This document shows positions 17,367 through 26,838 of a stretch of 64,000 nucleotides of DNA, piece after piece. The DNA lies in the NCBI RefSeq assembly GCF_029027965.1, contig NZ_CP119082.1, positions 2,396,001-2,460,000 of the forward strand. Direction: 5' to 3'. Under the pieces are notes generated by a model. It searched no databases. It saw only the letters and a list, made by a program, of their open reading frames with translations, and had not been told where the DNA came from. Source of the DNA: Paracoccus sp. S3-43. Lineage in GTDB: Bacteria > Pseudomonadota > Alphaproteobacteria > Rhodobacterales > Rhodobacteraceae. The position numbers were made by a program, and so were the translations under genes. Each line of letters starts with the position of its first letter. Position 1 is the first letter of the stretch.

Positions 17367-18130
17367 CGGACCCAATCCGCGCGTGTCCCGGCAAAGGCGT
17401 TAAGGTCGGTATTCCCGCGGATCCCCGGAACGATGCCGGTCCCGGTATATTGCCAGAAGGCCCAACGCTGGCCGGGATAGGGAACGCTGGGATGGTTCGC
17501 GACGGACCGCAGCCAGAATTCGGCGCGCATGTCGCCCAGCCGGTTGTCGCGATAGAAATCGACGGTCGTATAGATGATCGGCCGCTGGCCATAGTGACGG
17601 CCCACGATGTCCATGAAGATGGACGCCTGCTGCTTGATCTCCTGCGGAGAGGGGCGATAGGGGCAGGTCCGGGAATTGGTCCATTCCAGGTCGATGACCG
17701 GCGGCAGCGACCCGATCTCGCGCGGCACCTGGCGGATGAACCAGGCGGCCTGTTCCGCGCCTGAGCGGCAGAAATAGTAATAATGATAGGCACCGCGCGG
17801 GATGCGCGCCTCGGCGGCCTCGCGCCAGTAGCGATGGAAGCTGGGGTCGTAATGGTCGCCTCCTTCGGTCGCCTTGATGAAGGCAAAGCTGATGCCCGCG
17901 TTGCGGACACGGTTCCAGTCGATGTCGCCCTGCCAGCGGGACACGTCGATGCCGTGGACCGCATGGGCGTAGGGGTGGCGCCCGCCCCAGTCGTGGGGGG
18001 CGGAATCGCCCAGTTGCGGGTTGGCGCCGGGGCCTGGGGCGGGCCTGTATCCGCCGCGTTCGGGCGTGCGCGCGCAGGCCACCGCCAATACCAACATCAA
18101 GCCAAGCAATAGCGTAGAAAAAACCCTCAT
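17339..18130 (-). CDS. GH25 muramidase lipoprotein
   Basis: This is a family 25 glycoside hydrolase, a lysozyme-like enzyme that cuts the glycan strands of peptidoglycan. A lipoprotein signal ends with LAVAC near residue 19. The barrel domain starts at HGIDVSRWQGDIDW (catalytic-site Asp), continues with FAFIKATEG and has the paired acids in PPVIDLEWT; the strand AFWQYTGTG lies near the end. Length is 263 residues with no extra binding domain. It precedes the CPBP gene with a 28-base overlap. A role in cell-wall remodelling is likely; with no phage genes nearby it is not an obvious endolysin. Confidence 0.92.
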   Translation of the reverse strand: MRVFSTLLLGLMLVLAVACARTPERGGYRPAPGPGANPQLGDSAPHDWGGRHPYAHAVHGIDVSRWQGDIDWNRVRNAGISFAFIKATEGGDHYDPSFHRYWREAAEARIPRGAYHYYYFCRSGAEQAAWFIRQVPREIGSLPPVIDLEWTNSRTCPYRPSPQEIKQQASIFMDIVGRHYGQRPIIYTTVDFYRDNRLGDMRAEFWLRSVANHPSVPYPGQRWAFWQYTGTGIVPGIRGNTDLNAFAGTRADWVRWLQTRLTR

Positions 18131-18239
18131 CCTGCCCTCGAATGCCGTCCTGAACCGGATCTTGTTGCGCCCCGCTTATCGCAAAGGCGTGAGGCAAAGT
18201 CACCGGGCCGTGACGGTCACGAGTGCGTCAGAGAAGGGC

Positions 18240-18545
18240 TTACTGGTCGGCAGGCTCTCCCTCGGCGACGGGCGCGGCGTCGGTGCCCCGGACCGCGCCT
18301 TCCTCGACCTGCGGGGTGCCGGGTGGCGACACCGCCGGGGGCGCGGTGCCGTCCGTGCCCTCGGCGCCGGTGACGGGGGTTTCGGCGGGCGGGGGCGTGG
18401 TGGCGATGCCGTCGTTCTGTTCGTTCATGCCGGGCCGGAAGACCAGAAAGGCCAGGATCGCCGCCAGCAGCGCGACGACGATCGCGATCAGCGCGGGCCG
18501 GTGCCGGCTGGCCGACCGCTGCGGGTTGTTGTCGTTGTGGGACAT
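18240..18545 (-). CDS. Hypothetical single-pass membrane protein
   Basis: The protein has about 101 residues: a short positively charged N terminus, one transmembrane segment (ALIAIVVALLAAILAFLVF) and a long C-terminal region rich in Pro, Thr, Glu and Gly that is probably disordered and periplasmic. I do not recognise a family. The ATG at 18545 is preferred because GGAG lies about nine bases upstream on the minus strand; ATG at 18554 abuts that site and is too close. It lies between the FAD oxidase gene, which ends just upstream of it, and the GH25 gene, all in one direction. Function unknown. Confidence 0.65.
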   Translation of the reverse strand: MSHNDNNPQRSASRHRPALIAIVVALLAAILAFLVFRPGMNEQNDGIATTPPPAETPVTGAEGTDGTAPPAVSPPGTPQVEEGAVRGTDAAPVAEGEPADQ

Positions 18546-18593
18546 GGGGTTCATCTCCGAATGGCTTGGAAATGCAACGGCAGGACGCGAACC

Positions 18594-19973
18594 CTAGTTC
18601 CGGTCCGGCACCAGCTTTCCGGGGTTCAGGATGTCATGGGGATCAAGCGCCGCCTTGATCTGGCCCATCAGTTGCCATCCCTCGCCATGCTGGGCGGCCA
18701 TCAGTCCGCGCTTGCCGATGCCGACGCCATGTTCGCCGCTGATCGTGCCGCCCACGGCAAGCGCCCGTTCCGCCATGCGCAGGGCCACCCGCTTGGCCGC
18801 CGCGATCTCGTCGGCATTGCCCGGATCGACCAGCAGCAGGGAATGGAAATTGCCGTCCCCCACATGGCCCAGGATCGGGCCGACCAGCCCCTCGGCGGCG
18901 ATGTCCTGCGCGGCGGCATGGACGGCGGCGGGCAGATGCGACATCGGCACGCAGACATCGGTGATCAGCCCCGAGGCGCCCGGCCGTAACGCCAGGCAGG
19001 CATGATAGGCGCCGTGGCGCATCCGCCACAGCCGGGCGCGATCCTCGGCCGTGGTGGCCCAGTCGAAGCCCTGGGCGCCGAATTCGGCGGCGATCTCGCC
19101 GAACCGCGCCGCATCCTCGCGGACGGCGCCGGGGCTGCCGTGGAATTCGATCATCAGATGCGGCGTTTCGGGCAGGCTGCTGCCCGAATCCAGGTTGAAG
19201 GCGCGGGCAGAATCCGCGTCGACGAATTCGATCCGCGCCATCGGGATCCCCGACTGGATCGTCGCGCTGACGCATTCCACCGCCTGATCCAGGCTGTCGA
19301 AGGCGCAGACGGCGGCCGCGACCTCCTCGGGCTGGCCGTGCAGGCGGACCGTCAGCTCGGTGATGACGCCCAGGGTGCCCTCGGATCCGACGAACAGCCC
19401 TGTCAGGTCATAGCCCGCGCTGGATTTCGCGGCGCGGGTGCCGGTGCGGATGATGCGCCCGTCGGCCAGCACCACCTGCAAGCCCAGCAGATTGTCGCGC
19501 ATCGTGCCATAGCGCACCGCCGTGGTGCCGCTGGCCCGCGTCGCCGCCATCCCGCCCAGGGAAGCATTGGCGCCGGGATCGACCGGGAAGAACAGCCCGG
19601 TGGCGCGCAATTCGGTGTTCAGCGCCTCGCGCGTGACGCCCGGCTGGACGCTGGCCTGCATGTCCTCGGGGCGCACCTCCAGCACCTTGTCCATGCGCGA
19701 CAGATCCAGGCTGATGCCGCCCCTGAACGGCAGGGCATGGCCCTCCAGCGACGTGCCGGTGCCCCAGGCGATCACAGGAACGCGCGCGTCGTTGCAGGCC
19801 GACAGGATCGCCGCGACCTCCTCGGCGGTCTCGGGCCAGGCCACGGCATCGGGCGGAGGGGATCGGTGGAACGCCTCGGACTGGGCGTGGTGGTCGCGGT
19901 CCGCGGCGGTTTCGGACAGGCGGTTGCCCAGGATGGCGCGCAAGCGGCCGGAAATCGCGGTGGGCAGGCTCAT
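18594..19973 (-). CDS. FAD-linked oxidase, GlcD/D-lactate dehydrogenase type
   Basis: The 459-residue flavoprotein has a PCMH/FAD_binding_4 domain (WGTGTSLEGHALPFRGG, DLTGLFVGSEGTLGVITE) followed by an FAD-oxidase C-terminal domain ending with GGTISGEHGVGIGKR and LDPHDILNPGKL, as in glycolate oxidase GlcD and cytochrome-type D-lactate dehydrogenases. It would oxidise a 2-hydroxyacid and pass electrons to the respiratory chain; which acid cannot be told. The ATG at 19973 begins MSLPTAISG and fits homologues; an open frame extends further upstream but has no supporting ribosome site. No glcE or glcF lies beside it, so a stand-alone D-lactate dehydrogenase is more likely than glycolate oxidase. 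Confidence 0.9.
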   Translation of the reverse strand: MSLPTAISGRLRAILGNRLSETAADRDHHAQSEAFHRSPPPDAVAWPETAEEVAAILSACNDARVPVIAWGTGTSLEGHALPFRGGISLDLSRMDKVLEVRPEDMQASVQPGVTREALNTELRATGLFFPVDPGANASLGGMAATRASGTTAVRYGTMRDNLLGLQVVLADGRIIRTGTRAAKSSAGYDLTGLFVGSEGTLGVITELTVRLHGQPEEVAAAVCAFDSLDQAVECVSATIQSGIPMARIEFVDADSARAFNLDSGSSLPETPHLMIEFHGSPGAVREDAARFGEIAAEFGAQGFDWATTAEDRARLWRMRHGAYHACLALRPGASGLITDVCVPMSHLPAAVHAAAQDIAAEGLVGPILGHVGDGNFHSLLLVDPGNADEIAAAKRVALRMAERALAVGGTISGEHGVGIGKRGLMAAQHGEGWQLMGQIKAALDPHDILNPGKLVPDRN

Positions 19974-20121
19974 GGTTCGGTCCCCTCGTTGTTGGCGGCA
20001 GGTTAGCGGCAAGATGAAACTTGGCAAACCCCACCGCGTTCTGTCATCAAAGGGATACAAAAACGCCATACCGTCGCGCCAGCCAGGCCCTTGCCAGAAT
20101 TTGGACTTTCCAGGATCCCAG

Positions 20122-21015
20122 ATGGACACCAACCGGATTTCCCCCTTGTACCCAACCGCAGCGCAGGGTGGCGATCACGCCCTGCCCCAGGGCCTGCGGC
20201 CCGAGACGGGGGCACGGTCCGACCGGGCCTATGTCACGCTGGTGACCAATCCCGACTATCTTCCGGGGGCCGAGGCGCTGCTGCGGTCGCTGAAGCTGAC
20301 CGGCACGCGCGCCGATCTGGCGGTGATGCATCGCGGCCTTGGCCCGGCGCATCTGGCGCGGCTGCGCGCCCACGGCGCCCGGCTGATCGCCGCCGACCTG
20401 CTGCCGACCTCGGATGCGTTCGACCGCGCCCACGCAAGGGACGCGCTGCACGCCCGCGCGGCGTTCACCCAGGGCGGCAAGCCCGATTTCCACACCCCGC
20501 TGGACAATTTCGTCAAGCTGCGGCTGTGGCAGCTGGATTACGACCGCTGCGTCTTCATCGACGCCGACGCGGTGGTGCTGCGGTCGGTCGAAAAGCTGTT
20601 CGAACTGCCGGAATTCTGCGCCGCGCCCAATGTCTATGACGGGCTGGACGGGTTCCACAGGATGAATTCGGGCGTCTTCACGGCCCGCCCCGACATCCGC
20701 ACCTTCAACGCGATGATGTCGCATCTGGACCGCCCCGGCGTCTTCTGGCGGCGCACCGACCAGACCTTCCTGCAAGACTATTTCCCCGACTGGCACGGCC
20801 TGTCGATCCATCACAACATGCTGCAATATGTCTGGATGAACATGCCCGAGCTGTGGAGCTGGGAGGACATCCGCATCCTGCATTTCCAATACGAAAAGCC
20901 TTGGCAGGACCACGGCAAGACCCATCTTCTGCGCCCCCTGATCGACCTGTGGCGCGCCATCGCCGAGGGTCAGCCGGTGCCCGACCTGGCAGCCCAGGTC
21001 CGCCCCGCCGCCTGA
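20122..21015 (+). CDS. GT8-type glycosyltransferase (glycogenin-like)
   Basis: The 297-residue protein matches the GT8 fold: DRAYVTLVTNPDYLPGAEALL near the start, the metal-binding DxD in VFIDADAVVL at about residue 150, NSGVFTARPD and the later HNMLQY and HFQYEKPW segments, where the second metal-site His usually lies. It has no signal peptide or membrane segment, so it is cytoplasmic or peripheral and uses a nucleotide sugar; the acceptor is unknown. The ATG at 20122 gives a normal start. Its stop overlaps the next gene by one base (TGATG), so the sugar transferase and the NAD-epimerase form a coupled pair. Confidence 0.88.
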   Translation: MDTNRISPLYPTAAQGGDHALPQGLRPETGARSDRAYVTLVTNPDYLPGAEALLRSLKLTGTRADLAVMHRGLGPAHLARLRAHGARLIAADLLPTSDAFDRAHARDALHARAAFTQGGKPDFHTPLDNFVKLRLWQLDYDRCVFIDADAVVLRSVEKLFELPEFCAAPNVYDGLDGFHRMNSGVFTARPDIRTFNAMMSHLDRPGVFWRRTDQTFLQDYFPDWHGLSIHHNMLQYVWMNMPELWSWEDIRILHFQYEKPWQDHGKTHLLRPLIDLWRAIAEGQPVPDLAAQVRPAA

Positions 21016-21824
21016 TGCGCATCGCCCTGACCGGCGCCTCGGGCATCGTCGGCGGCTTCGTGCTGCGCGCGGCGCAGGCGGCGGGGCACCGGGTCACGCG
21101 CCTGGACCGCGGCAACGGCTTCCAGCTTGGCGGCGACCCTGACCTGCGCGGCCATGACGCGCTGATCCACTGCGCCTTCGCCCATGCCCCCGGCCGCTAT
21201 CGGGGAGGAGAGGGCGACGACCCCGAAACCTTCCTGCGCCTGAACGGCGACGGCACCCGCCGCCTGTTCGACGCGGCCGCCCGCGACGGGGTCGAACGGA
21301 TCGTCTTCCTGTCCTCGCGCGCGGTCCATGACGGCTATCCCGCAGGCACATCGCTGCCCGACGACCTGCCCGCCCGGCCCGCCGATCTCTATGGCCAGGT
21401 CAAGGCGGATGCCGAGACCCACCTTGCGCGGCTGCCCGTGAACGGCACGGCGGTCCGCGCGACCGGAGTCTATGGCCCCGGCCCCGCGAACAAATGGCGC
21501 GACCTCTTCGAGGACTATCTGGCCGGCCGCCCCGTCCCGCCCCGCATCGCGACCGAGGTCCATGGCGACGACCTCGCCGCCGCGATCCTGCTGCTGCTGG
21601 ACCAGCCGGACCCGCCCCGGCAGGTGAATTGCAGCGACCTGATCCTGGACCGCCACGATCTGCTGGCACGGGTCCAGGCCCTGACCGGCTGCCCGCATCC
21701 CCTGCCCGCCCGCGCGGATCCCGCGCCGTTGCGCGTGCAACGCTGCGACCGGCTGCACCGGATCGGATGGCGCCCCGGCGGCATGACAAAGCTGCGGACC
21801 GCCCTGCCCGATCTTCTGTGCTGA
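21015..21824 (+). CDS. NAD-dependent epimerase/dehydratase family protein
   Basis: This is an extended short-chain dehydrogenase of 269 residues. The Rossmann motif reads MRIALTGASGIVGGFV; FLSSRAVHDG and the YGQVKADAE segment (Tyr and Lys of YxxxK) are the catalytic site; VHGDDLAAAI is typical of sugar epimerases. It is shorter than UDP-glucose epimerases, like many uncharacterised members. It starts within the stop codon of the GT8 gene and is probably co-translated, which suggests modification of a nucleotide sugar or glycan made by that enzyme; this link is inference. Confidence 0.86.
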   Translation: MRIALTGASGIVGGFVLRAAQAAGHRVTRLDRGNGFQLGGDPDLRGHDALIHCAFAHAPGRYRGGEGDDPETFLRLNGDGTRRLFDAAARDGVERIVFLSSRAVHDGYPAGTSLPDDLPARPADLYGQVKADAETHLARLPVNGTAVRATGVYGPGPANKWRDLFEDYLAGRPVPPRIATEVHGDDLAAAILLLLDQPDPPRQVNCSDLILDRHDLLARVQALTGCPHPLPARADPAPLRVQRCDRLHRIGWRPGGMTKLRTALPDLLC

Positions 21825-21838
21825 AATATCCTCGGGGG
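21823..21838 (-). repeat. REP-like intergenic motif, copy 2
   Basis: GAAATATCCTCGGGGG is the approximate reverse complement of the motif at 8903-8918 (about 13 of 16 bases). It begins at the stop codon of the NAD-epimerase gene. Confidence 0.35.
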
Positions 21839-21840
21839 CA

Positions 21841-21857
21841 GGACGCCGCAGGCGTCC
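21841..21857. terminator. Hairpin between convergent genes
   Basis: GGACGCC (21841-21847) and GGCGTCC (21851-21857) form a perfect seven-bp stem with a three-base loop, between the convergent NAD-epimerase and cobT genes. There is no T-run, so termination is likely only in part or with Rho. Confidence 0.4.
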
Positions 21858-21895
21858 GCAGGGAGCGGACAGCCCCCTGCCCTCGCGGGACGCAA

Positions 21896-23767
21896 TCAGC
21901 CGCGCCGCGCGACCATTCCCAGGGCGCGCGCCCGCTTGCGCGGATCGGCGTCGAACAGCGCCGCAAGCTGTTCGGTGATCGCGCCCGCCAACTGGTCGGC
22001 ATCGGTGATCGTCACCGCGCGTTCGTAATAGCGCGTCACGTCATGGCCGATGCCGATCGCCAGCAGTTCCACCATGCGCTTCTTCTCGACCATGGCGATC
22101 ACGTCGCGCAGGTGCTTTTCCAGGTAATTCGCCGGATTGACCGAAAGCGTCGAATCATCGACCGGCGCGCCGTCGGAAATCACCATCAGGATCTTGCGCG
22201 CCTCGCTGCGCTTGACCAGGCGCTTGTGCGCCCATTCCAGCGCCTCGCCGTCGATGTTCTCCTTCAGCAGCCCTTCTTTCATCATCAGGCCCAGATTCGG
22301 CCGCACCCGCCGCCAGGGCGCGTCGGCGGGCTTGTAGATGATGTGGCGCAGGTCGTTCAGCCGCCCCGGCTGGGCGGGCCGCCCCGCCTGCAACCAGGCC
22401 TCGCGCGACTGCCCGCCCTTCCAGGCGCGGGTGGTGAAGCCCAGGATCTCGACCTTGACGCTGCACCGCTCCAGCGTCCGGGCCAGCACGTCGGCGCAGA
22501 TCGCCGCGATGCTGATGGGACGCCCGCGCATCGACCCGGAATTGTCGATCAGCAGCGTCACCACCGTATCGCGGAACTCGGTGTCCTTCTCGACCTTGAA
22601 GGACAGCGGCGTCGTCGGGTTCGCCACCACCCGCGCCAGGCGGCCCGCGTCCAGAACGCCTTCCTCCTTGTCGAATTCCCAGCTGCGGCTTTGCTGGGCC
22701 TGAAGGCGGCGCTGCAACTTGTTGGCCAGCCGGCTGACGGCGCCGCGCAGCGGTTCCAGCTGCTTGTCCAGATAGGCGCGCAGCCGCTCCAGTTCCGCCG
22801 GATCGGCCAGATCCTCGGCGCGGATTTCCTCGTCCCAGATCTGCGAAAAGACCTTGTAATCCGCGCTCGCCTCGCTGACCGGCGGCGGCAGATCGGGCGG
22901 AGTGTCAGATTCCGGCATCTCGGCCTCGTCGGTCAACTGTTCGTCGGACTGGTCGTCCATGCTGACCTGGGCCTGCCGCTCGTCCTGCTGCTGCTCCTGC
23001 GATTGTTCGGGGGATGCCTCGGCATCCTCGCTGTCGTCCTGGTCGCGGGACTGGTTGTCGCCCGCTTCCTCCTGCTGTTCGGCATTGTCCTCGGCGTCGT
23101 CCTCGGACTGGTCGGGATCCTCGCCAAGCTGGTCGCCATAGCCCAGGTCGCTGATCACCTGCCGCGACAGCCGCGCGAAGGCCGCCTGGTCGGCCAGCAC
23201 CTCGTTCACATGGGTCAGCGACCCGCCCGCCTGCTGTTCGACAAAAGGCCGCCACAGGTCGGCCACATGCTGGGCCCCGCCGGGCAGCGCGCGGCCCGTC
23301 GCGGCCTGGCGGACGATATATCCCGCCGCCACCGCCAGCGGCGCGTCGGCCGGCGCCTTGATCTGGGCATAGCCCTTTCTGTCGGCATCCGCGCCGATCC
23401 GGGCGTCGATATTGGACAGCGCGCCCGGCATGTCACGGGCTCCAAGCGCCTCGCAGCGGGCGGTTTCCATCGCCTCGTACAACTCCCGCGCCATCGGCCC
23501 CGAGGGGGCAAAGCGCGTATGCGTCGCCGTGTCGTGGTGGCGCATCCGCATCGCCAGGGCGTCGGCGGTGCCGCGGGCCTGCAACACCTCATCCCGGCCC
23601 ATCCGGCGGCTGACCTGCGGCAGGCGCATCGTGTCGCCCGCCACGCCCGAGGGATCGGCGCTGAAGGTCACGTTCAGATCCCGGTCGTCAGCCAGGGCGC
23701 GGGTCGCCTCGGACAGGGCCTTCTTGAAGGGATCGGCGGGGTTGTCGGACTTTTTCATGCGATTCAT
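21896..23767 (-). CDS. cobT: Aerobic cobaltochelatase subunit CobT
   Basis: CobT, with CobS and CobN, inserts cobalt into hydrogenobyrinic acid diamide in the aerobic cobalamin pathway. The protein is about 620 residues: an N-terminal CobT domain, a very acidic and Gln/Ser-rich linker (about residues 200-300), and a C-terminal von Willebrand A domain whose MIDAS reads [11 protein letters not shown], followed by [10 protein letters not shown] and [14 protein letters not shown]. Two starts are possible, MNRMKKSD at 23767 or MKKSD at 23758; neither has a clear ribosome site. cobS is often directly upstream of cobT but is not here. No cobalamin riboswitch was recognised in 23768-23927. Confidence 0.94.
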   Translation of the reverse strand: MNRMKKSDNPADPFKKALSEATRALADDRDLNVTFSADPSGVAGDTMRLPQVSRRMGRDEVLQARGTADALAMRMRHHDTATHTRFAPSGPMARELYEAMETARCEALGARDMPGALSNIDARIGADADRKGYAQIKAPADAPLAVAAGYIVRQAATGRALPGGAQHVADLWRPFVEQQAGGSLTHVNEVLADQAAFARLSRQVISDLGYGDQLGEDPDQSEDDAEDNAEQQEEAGDNQSRDQDDSEDAEASPEQSQEQQQDERQAQVSMDDQSDEQLTDEAEMPESDTPPDLPPPVSEASADYKVFSQIWDEEIRAEDLADPAELERLRAYLDKQLEPLRGAVSRLANKLQRRLQAQQSRSWEFDKEEGVLDAGRLARVVANPTTPLSFKVEKDTEFRDTVVTLLIDNSGSMRGRPISIAAICADVLARTLERCSVKVEILGFTTRAWKGGQSREAWLQAGRPAQPGRLNDLRHIIYKPADAPWRRVRPNLGLMMKEGLLKENIDGEALEWAHKRLVKRSEARKILMVISDGAPVDDSTLSVNPANYLEKHLRDVIAMVEKKRMVELLAIGIGHDVTRYYERAVTITDADQLAGAITEQLAALFDADPRKRARALGMVARRG

Positions 23768-23927
23768 AGACCATTGCCGCGCGTCCCAGGCAAGGCCGTT
23801 GTGCGGGATGCACGGGCCGATGTGCGGGAACGCAAGAACCGATGTGCGCCACTGCCGCAATAAAAACCGAACAACGCGGCAGGTTCGGCGTTACGCTGCG
23901 ACGGCAACAGCCCGAAAGGAGACCCTC

Positions 23928-24509
23928 ATGGCAAAGCCCCGCATCGGCGTCATCATCAGTTCCACCCGTGACACGCGCTTCGCCGACAAGCCTGCGCAAT
24001 GGCTCATGGACAAGGTGAAGGATCACGCGGATCTGGAGTTCGAACTGATCGACCTGCGCGACGCGAACCTGCCCTTCTTCAACGAACCGGCGTCGAACCT
24101 GTGGATGCCGTCCAGCGACCCGAATGCGGTCGCCTGGCAGGAAAAGCTGGCCAGTTTCGACGGGTTCCTCTTCGTGGTGGCGGAATACAACCGCTCGATC
24201 ACGGGGGCGCTGAAGAACGCCCTGGACCAGGCCTACAAGGAATGGAACCGCAAGCCGTTCAGCGCCCTGGCCTATGGCAGCATGGGGGGCGCGCGCGCCC
24301 TGGAACATCTGCGCCTGATCGGGATCGAGCTTCAGATGGTGCCGCTGCGCAATGCCGTCCATATCGGCGGGGGCGATTTCTTCAAGGTCTCGCCGCTGGG
24401 CGCCAACGCCCCGATGTCCGAGATCGAAGGCAACCTGGAAGGCTCGCTGAAGGCGACGCTGGACGAATTGTCCTGGTGGGCCAAGACCCTGCAAAACGCC
24501 CGGAACTGA
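23928..24509 (+). CDS. NADPH-dependent FMN reductase family protein
   Basis: The 193-residue flavodoxin-like protein matches NADPH:FMN or azo/quinone reductases. The FMN-binding loop is VIISSTRDTRFADKPAQW near the N terminus; FVVAEYNRSITGALKNALD and LAYGSMGGARALEHLRL form the rest of the flavin pocket. It would supply reduced flavin or reduce quinones in the cytoplasm. The ATG at 23928 follows GAAAGGAG. It is divergent from cobT and convergent with popZ, separated from the latter by a strong hairpin. Substrate is not predictable. Confidence 0.9.
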   Translation: MAKPRIGVIISSTRDTRFADKPAQWLMDKVKDHADLEFELIDLRDANLPFFNEPASNLWMPSSDPNAVAWQEKLASFDGFLFVVAEYNRSITGALKNALDQAYKEWNRKPFSALAYGSMGGARALEHLRLIGIELQMVPLRNAVHIGGGDFFKVSPLGANAPMSEIEGNLEGSLKATLDELSWWAKTLQNARN

Positions 24510-24518
24510 GCGGCCTTG

Positions 24519-24548
24519 TCGGACAGCGCCTCGGCGGGCGCTGTCCGA
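24519..24548. terminator. Strong bidirectional hairpin terminator
   Basis: TCGGACAGCGCC (24519-24530) pairs perfectly with 24537-24548 across a six-base loop, exactly in the 44-base gap between two convergent genes. It lacks a T-run but a 12-bp GC-rich stem in this position suits a shared terminator. Confidence 0.55.
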
Positions 24549-24553
24549 GACTG

Positions 24554-25423
24554 TCAGAAACGGTCCAGATGCGCGTCGATGGCGGCGGCGATCTCGCGCC
24601 GGATCACGGCGCGCAGATTGGCCGAGAACCGTTCGCCAAGTTCGCCGTTCAACTCCTCTTGCACCATTTCGCGCAGCAGGTCGCGGATGCTCTGCTCCTC
24701 GTCGGTCGGGTCGGCCTGGGCGTGCTGTTCGGCGGCGAAGGCCTCGGCCTCGGCGGCAAGCCGGGCGACCGGATCGAAGGCCGCGGGCTGGGGCGGCAAA
24801 GCCCAGCCGGACAGGCGCTGTTCGGCGGGCTTCGCCTCGGCCAGGGCGGCCGGGGCCGGTTCCTCCAACTCGGGGCGCATCCGGGCCTTCCAGTCAAAGG
24901 CCTCGGCGAAATCGTCGGCGTCGTCGCTGAAATCCTGGACCGCCTCGGCAAGGTTCACCGGGCCGCGCGTGGGGTCGTGTTCGACCCGCGGTTCGGGTTC
25001 CCGCGTCTCGGGGCGCAGCCAGGCACGCCAGCCCGATGCCTTCTGCGCCTCGGGTTCATCGACCCGCCGTTCGGCCCCAAGCCGCAGCGGAGAAACGTTG
25101 GTCGCAGGCACCACCTCGGGCTTGGCCCGCAGGATGAATTGCGGGACCGCAGGGGCCGGTTCGGGTTCGGGGACGACCGGGGCGGGCACCGGGCGCACCG
25201 CCGTTTCGACCATCTGCCGCGCCAAGGCAGCGTTGCCGCCATAGCGGCGCGCCAGGAATTCGCCCGCGTCGTCCTGAACCAGGCTGCTGCGTTCGGCGCG
25301 GATGTTGTCGCGCGCCGAGGACAGCGCGTCGTCGTCGGCGATCATGCGGCGGATGGCGGACAGGACATCGCCGATGTCTTCCGACAGGCGGGCGGCGTTC
25401 TGGGACAGGCGGGGGTCAGCCAT
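24554..25423 (-). CDS. PopZ/DUF2497-like polar organising protein
   Basis: The 289-residue protein has a short helical N terminus (SEDIGDVLSAIRRMIADDDAL), a long Pro/Glu/Ala-rich acidic middle likely to be disordered, and a helical C terminus (IRDLLREMVQEELNGELGERF then LRAVIRREIAAAI). This layout is that of PopZ, which forms a polar hub for chromosome anchoring in Caulobacter. Position supports it: in Caulobacter and relatives popZ lies next to tolC, as here with a 23-base gap, and pcm is just upstream. The C-terminal motif is only a loose match to DUF2497, so the call is tentative but the context is strong. Confidence 0.62.
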   Translation of the reverse strand: MADPRLSQNAARLSEDIGDVLSAIRRMIADDDALSSARDNIRAERSSLVQDDAGEFLARRYGGNAALARQMVETAVRPVPAPVVPEPEPAPAVPQFILRAKPEVVPATNVSPLRLGAERRVDEPEAQKASGWRAWLRPETREPEPRVEHDPTRGPVNLAEAVQDFSDDADDFAEAFDWKARMRPELEEPAPAALAEAKPAEQRLSGWALPPQPAAFDPVARLAAEAEAFAAEQHAQADPTDEEQSIRDLLREMVQEELNGELGERFSANLRAVIRREIAAAIDAHLDRF

Positions 25424-25446
25424 GCTGCCCCCCGCCGTTCAGGGCG

Positions 25447-26838
25447 TCAGTCGCGCCCGATCGCGCGCAGGACGCGATCAAGGCTTTCGCCCTGCTTGCT
25501 GGTGTAAGGCGCATCGCGCACGGCGTTGTAGTATTGCGAAGGGTCATAGGTCGGAATCCCTAGGTTCAGGTGTTCTACCGTAAGACGACCCATAGCAGCC
25601 AGAAGTTGATAATGTGCTAACTGGAGATTGGCTTCCGCCGTGATCTTGTCGGCCCGCGCCTCCAGCAGCGACTGTTCCGCGTCCAGAACGTCCAGCGTGG
25701 TGCGCGCGCCCAGGGCCGCTTCCTCTCGGACGCCGTTATAGGCCTGCTGGGCTGCGGCGATCTGTTCGTCGATGGCGCCGATCTGCGCGCGGGCCACGTC
25801 GATATTGGCCCATGATTCGCCGACCTGCTGGCTGATCTGGCGCGACAGGTTCAGCAGCGCCGACCGCGCCTGATCGCGTTCCGCCATGGCCCGGCGATGC
25901 GCGGCGGGCAGACGGCCGCCCGAATAGATGGTCTGGTTCAGTTCCAGCCCGACCGAGGCGCTGTTGCGGTTGTCATAGACCCCGCCCAACTGCGTCTGCG
26001 GGCTGCGCGTGACGCCCACGCCGAGGTTGCCGGTCAGCGTGGGGTTGCGTTCCGCCGCCGCGATGGCCACGCCCAGTTCGGCCGCCGCCGCCCGGCGCTG
26101 CGCCTGCGCGATCAGCGGATGGTTGCGCTGCCCGATGGCCCGCGCCTCGTCGACCGAGGCGGGCAGCTTGGGCAGCGGCGGGGGCGCGTCCAGCCGTCCG
26201 GGGAATCGGCCGGTCGCCGCCAGATACCCCTCGCGCGCGATTTCCAGATCGCCTTGGGCCGAGGCCAGCCCCGCCTGGGTCTGCGCCAGCTGCGCATCGG
26301 CCAGGGCCACGTCGGTCACGGTGATCTCGCCCACGTCGAAGCGGTCCTGGGCGGCCTGGCGTTCGCGGCCGAGAACCTCGACCGAGTTCTGCTGCAAGGC
26401 CACCCGCTCATTGGCCTGCTTGATGTCGAAGAACGCCACCGCCGCGGCCAGCAGGATATCCTGTTCGACGGCCACAAGCCCCTGGCGCGTCGCCAGAACC
26501 TGTTCCTTGGCCGCGTCGATGGCCAGTTGCGACCGCCCCCAGTCATAGAGCGTCATCTGCGCCCCGATCTGAAGCGAGGTCGTTCGCGCCGTGGTATAGC
26601 CGGCCAACCCCTCGGCCCGCTGGACGGTATGGGCGGCAGTCCATTGCACGATCGGGCGCAGCGCGGCGATGGCCGCGGCCACGTCTTCGTCGGCGGCGCG
26701 CAGGACGGCGCGGTTCTGTTCGATCAGCGCGGAATGGCGATAGGCCGCGACCATGGTGTCGGCCAGCGATTCGGCCTTGGCCGCCTGCCCGCCGAATGCG
26801 ATCAGCGCGGCGGCCGCCAAGAAACGAAGCCCCCTCAC
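25447..26838 (-). CDS. tolC: TolC family outer membrane efflux protein
   Basis: TolC forms the outer-membrane channel of type I secretion and RND efflux systems. The 463-residue protein has a signal peptide ([17 protein letters not shown]) and two repeats of the OEP domain rich in long helices with heptads (for instance [19 protein letters not shown] and its second-half counterpart [24 protein letters not shown]). The start is the GTG at 26838, which overlaps the stop of pcm (GTGA); it gives a proper signal peptide, whereas earlier in-frame starts would add an Arg-rich leader. Downstream is the popZ-like gene. Confidence 0.93.
   Translation of the reverse strand: MRGLRFLAAAALIAFGGQAAKAESLADTMVAAYRHSALIEQNRAVLRAADEDVAAAIAALRPIVQWTAAHTVQRAEGLAGYTTARTTSLQIGAQMTLYDWGRSQLAIDAAKEQVLATRQGLVAVEQDILLAAAVAFFDIKQANERVALQQNSVEVLGRERQAAQDRFDVGEITVTDVALADAQLAQTQAGLASAQGDLEIAREGYLAATGRFPGRLDAPPPLPKLPASVDEARAIGQRNHPLIAQAQRRAAAAELGVAIAAAERNPTLTGNLGVGVTRSPQTQLGGVYDNRNSASVGLELNQTIYSGGRLPAAHRRAMAERDQARSALLNLSRQISQQVGESWANIDVARAQIGAIDEQIAAAQQAYNGVREEAALGARTTLDVLDAEQSLLEARADKITAEANLQLAHYQLLAAMGRLTVEHLNLGIPTYDPSQYYNAVRDAPYTSKQGESLDRVLRAIGRD

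Noticed and set aside
23768..23927. Possible cobalamin riboswitch upstream of cobT
   Set aside because: No B12-box-like conserved core or matching stems were found in the 160-base gap.
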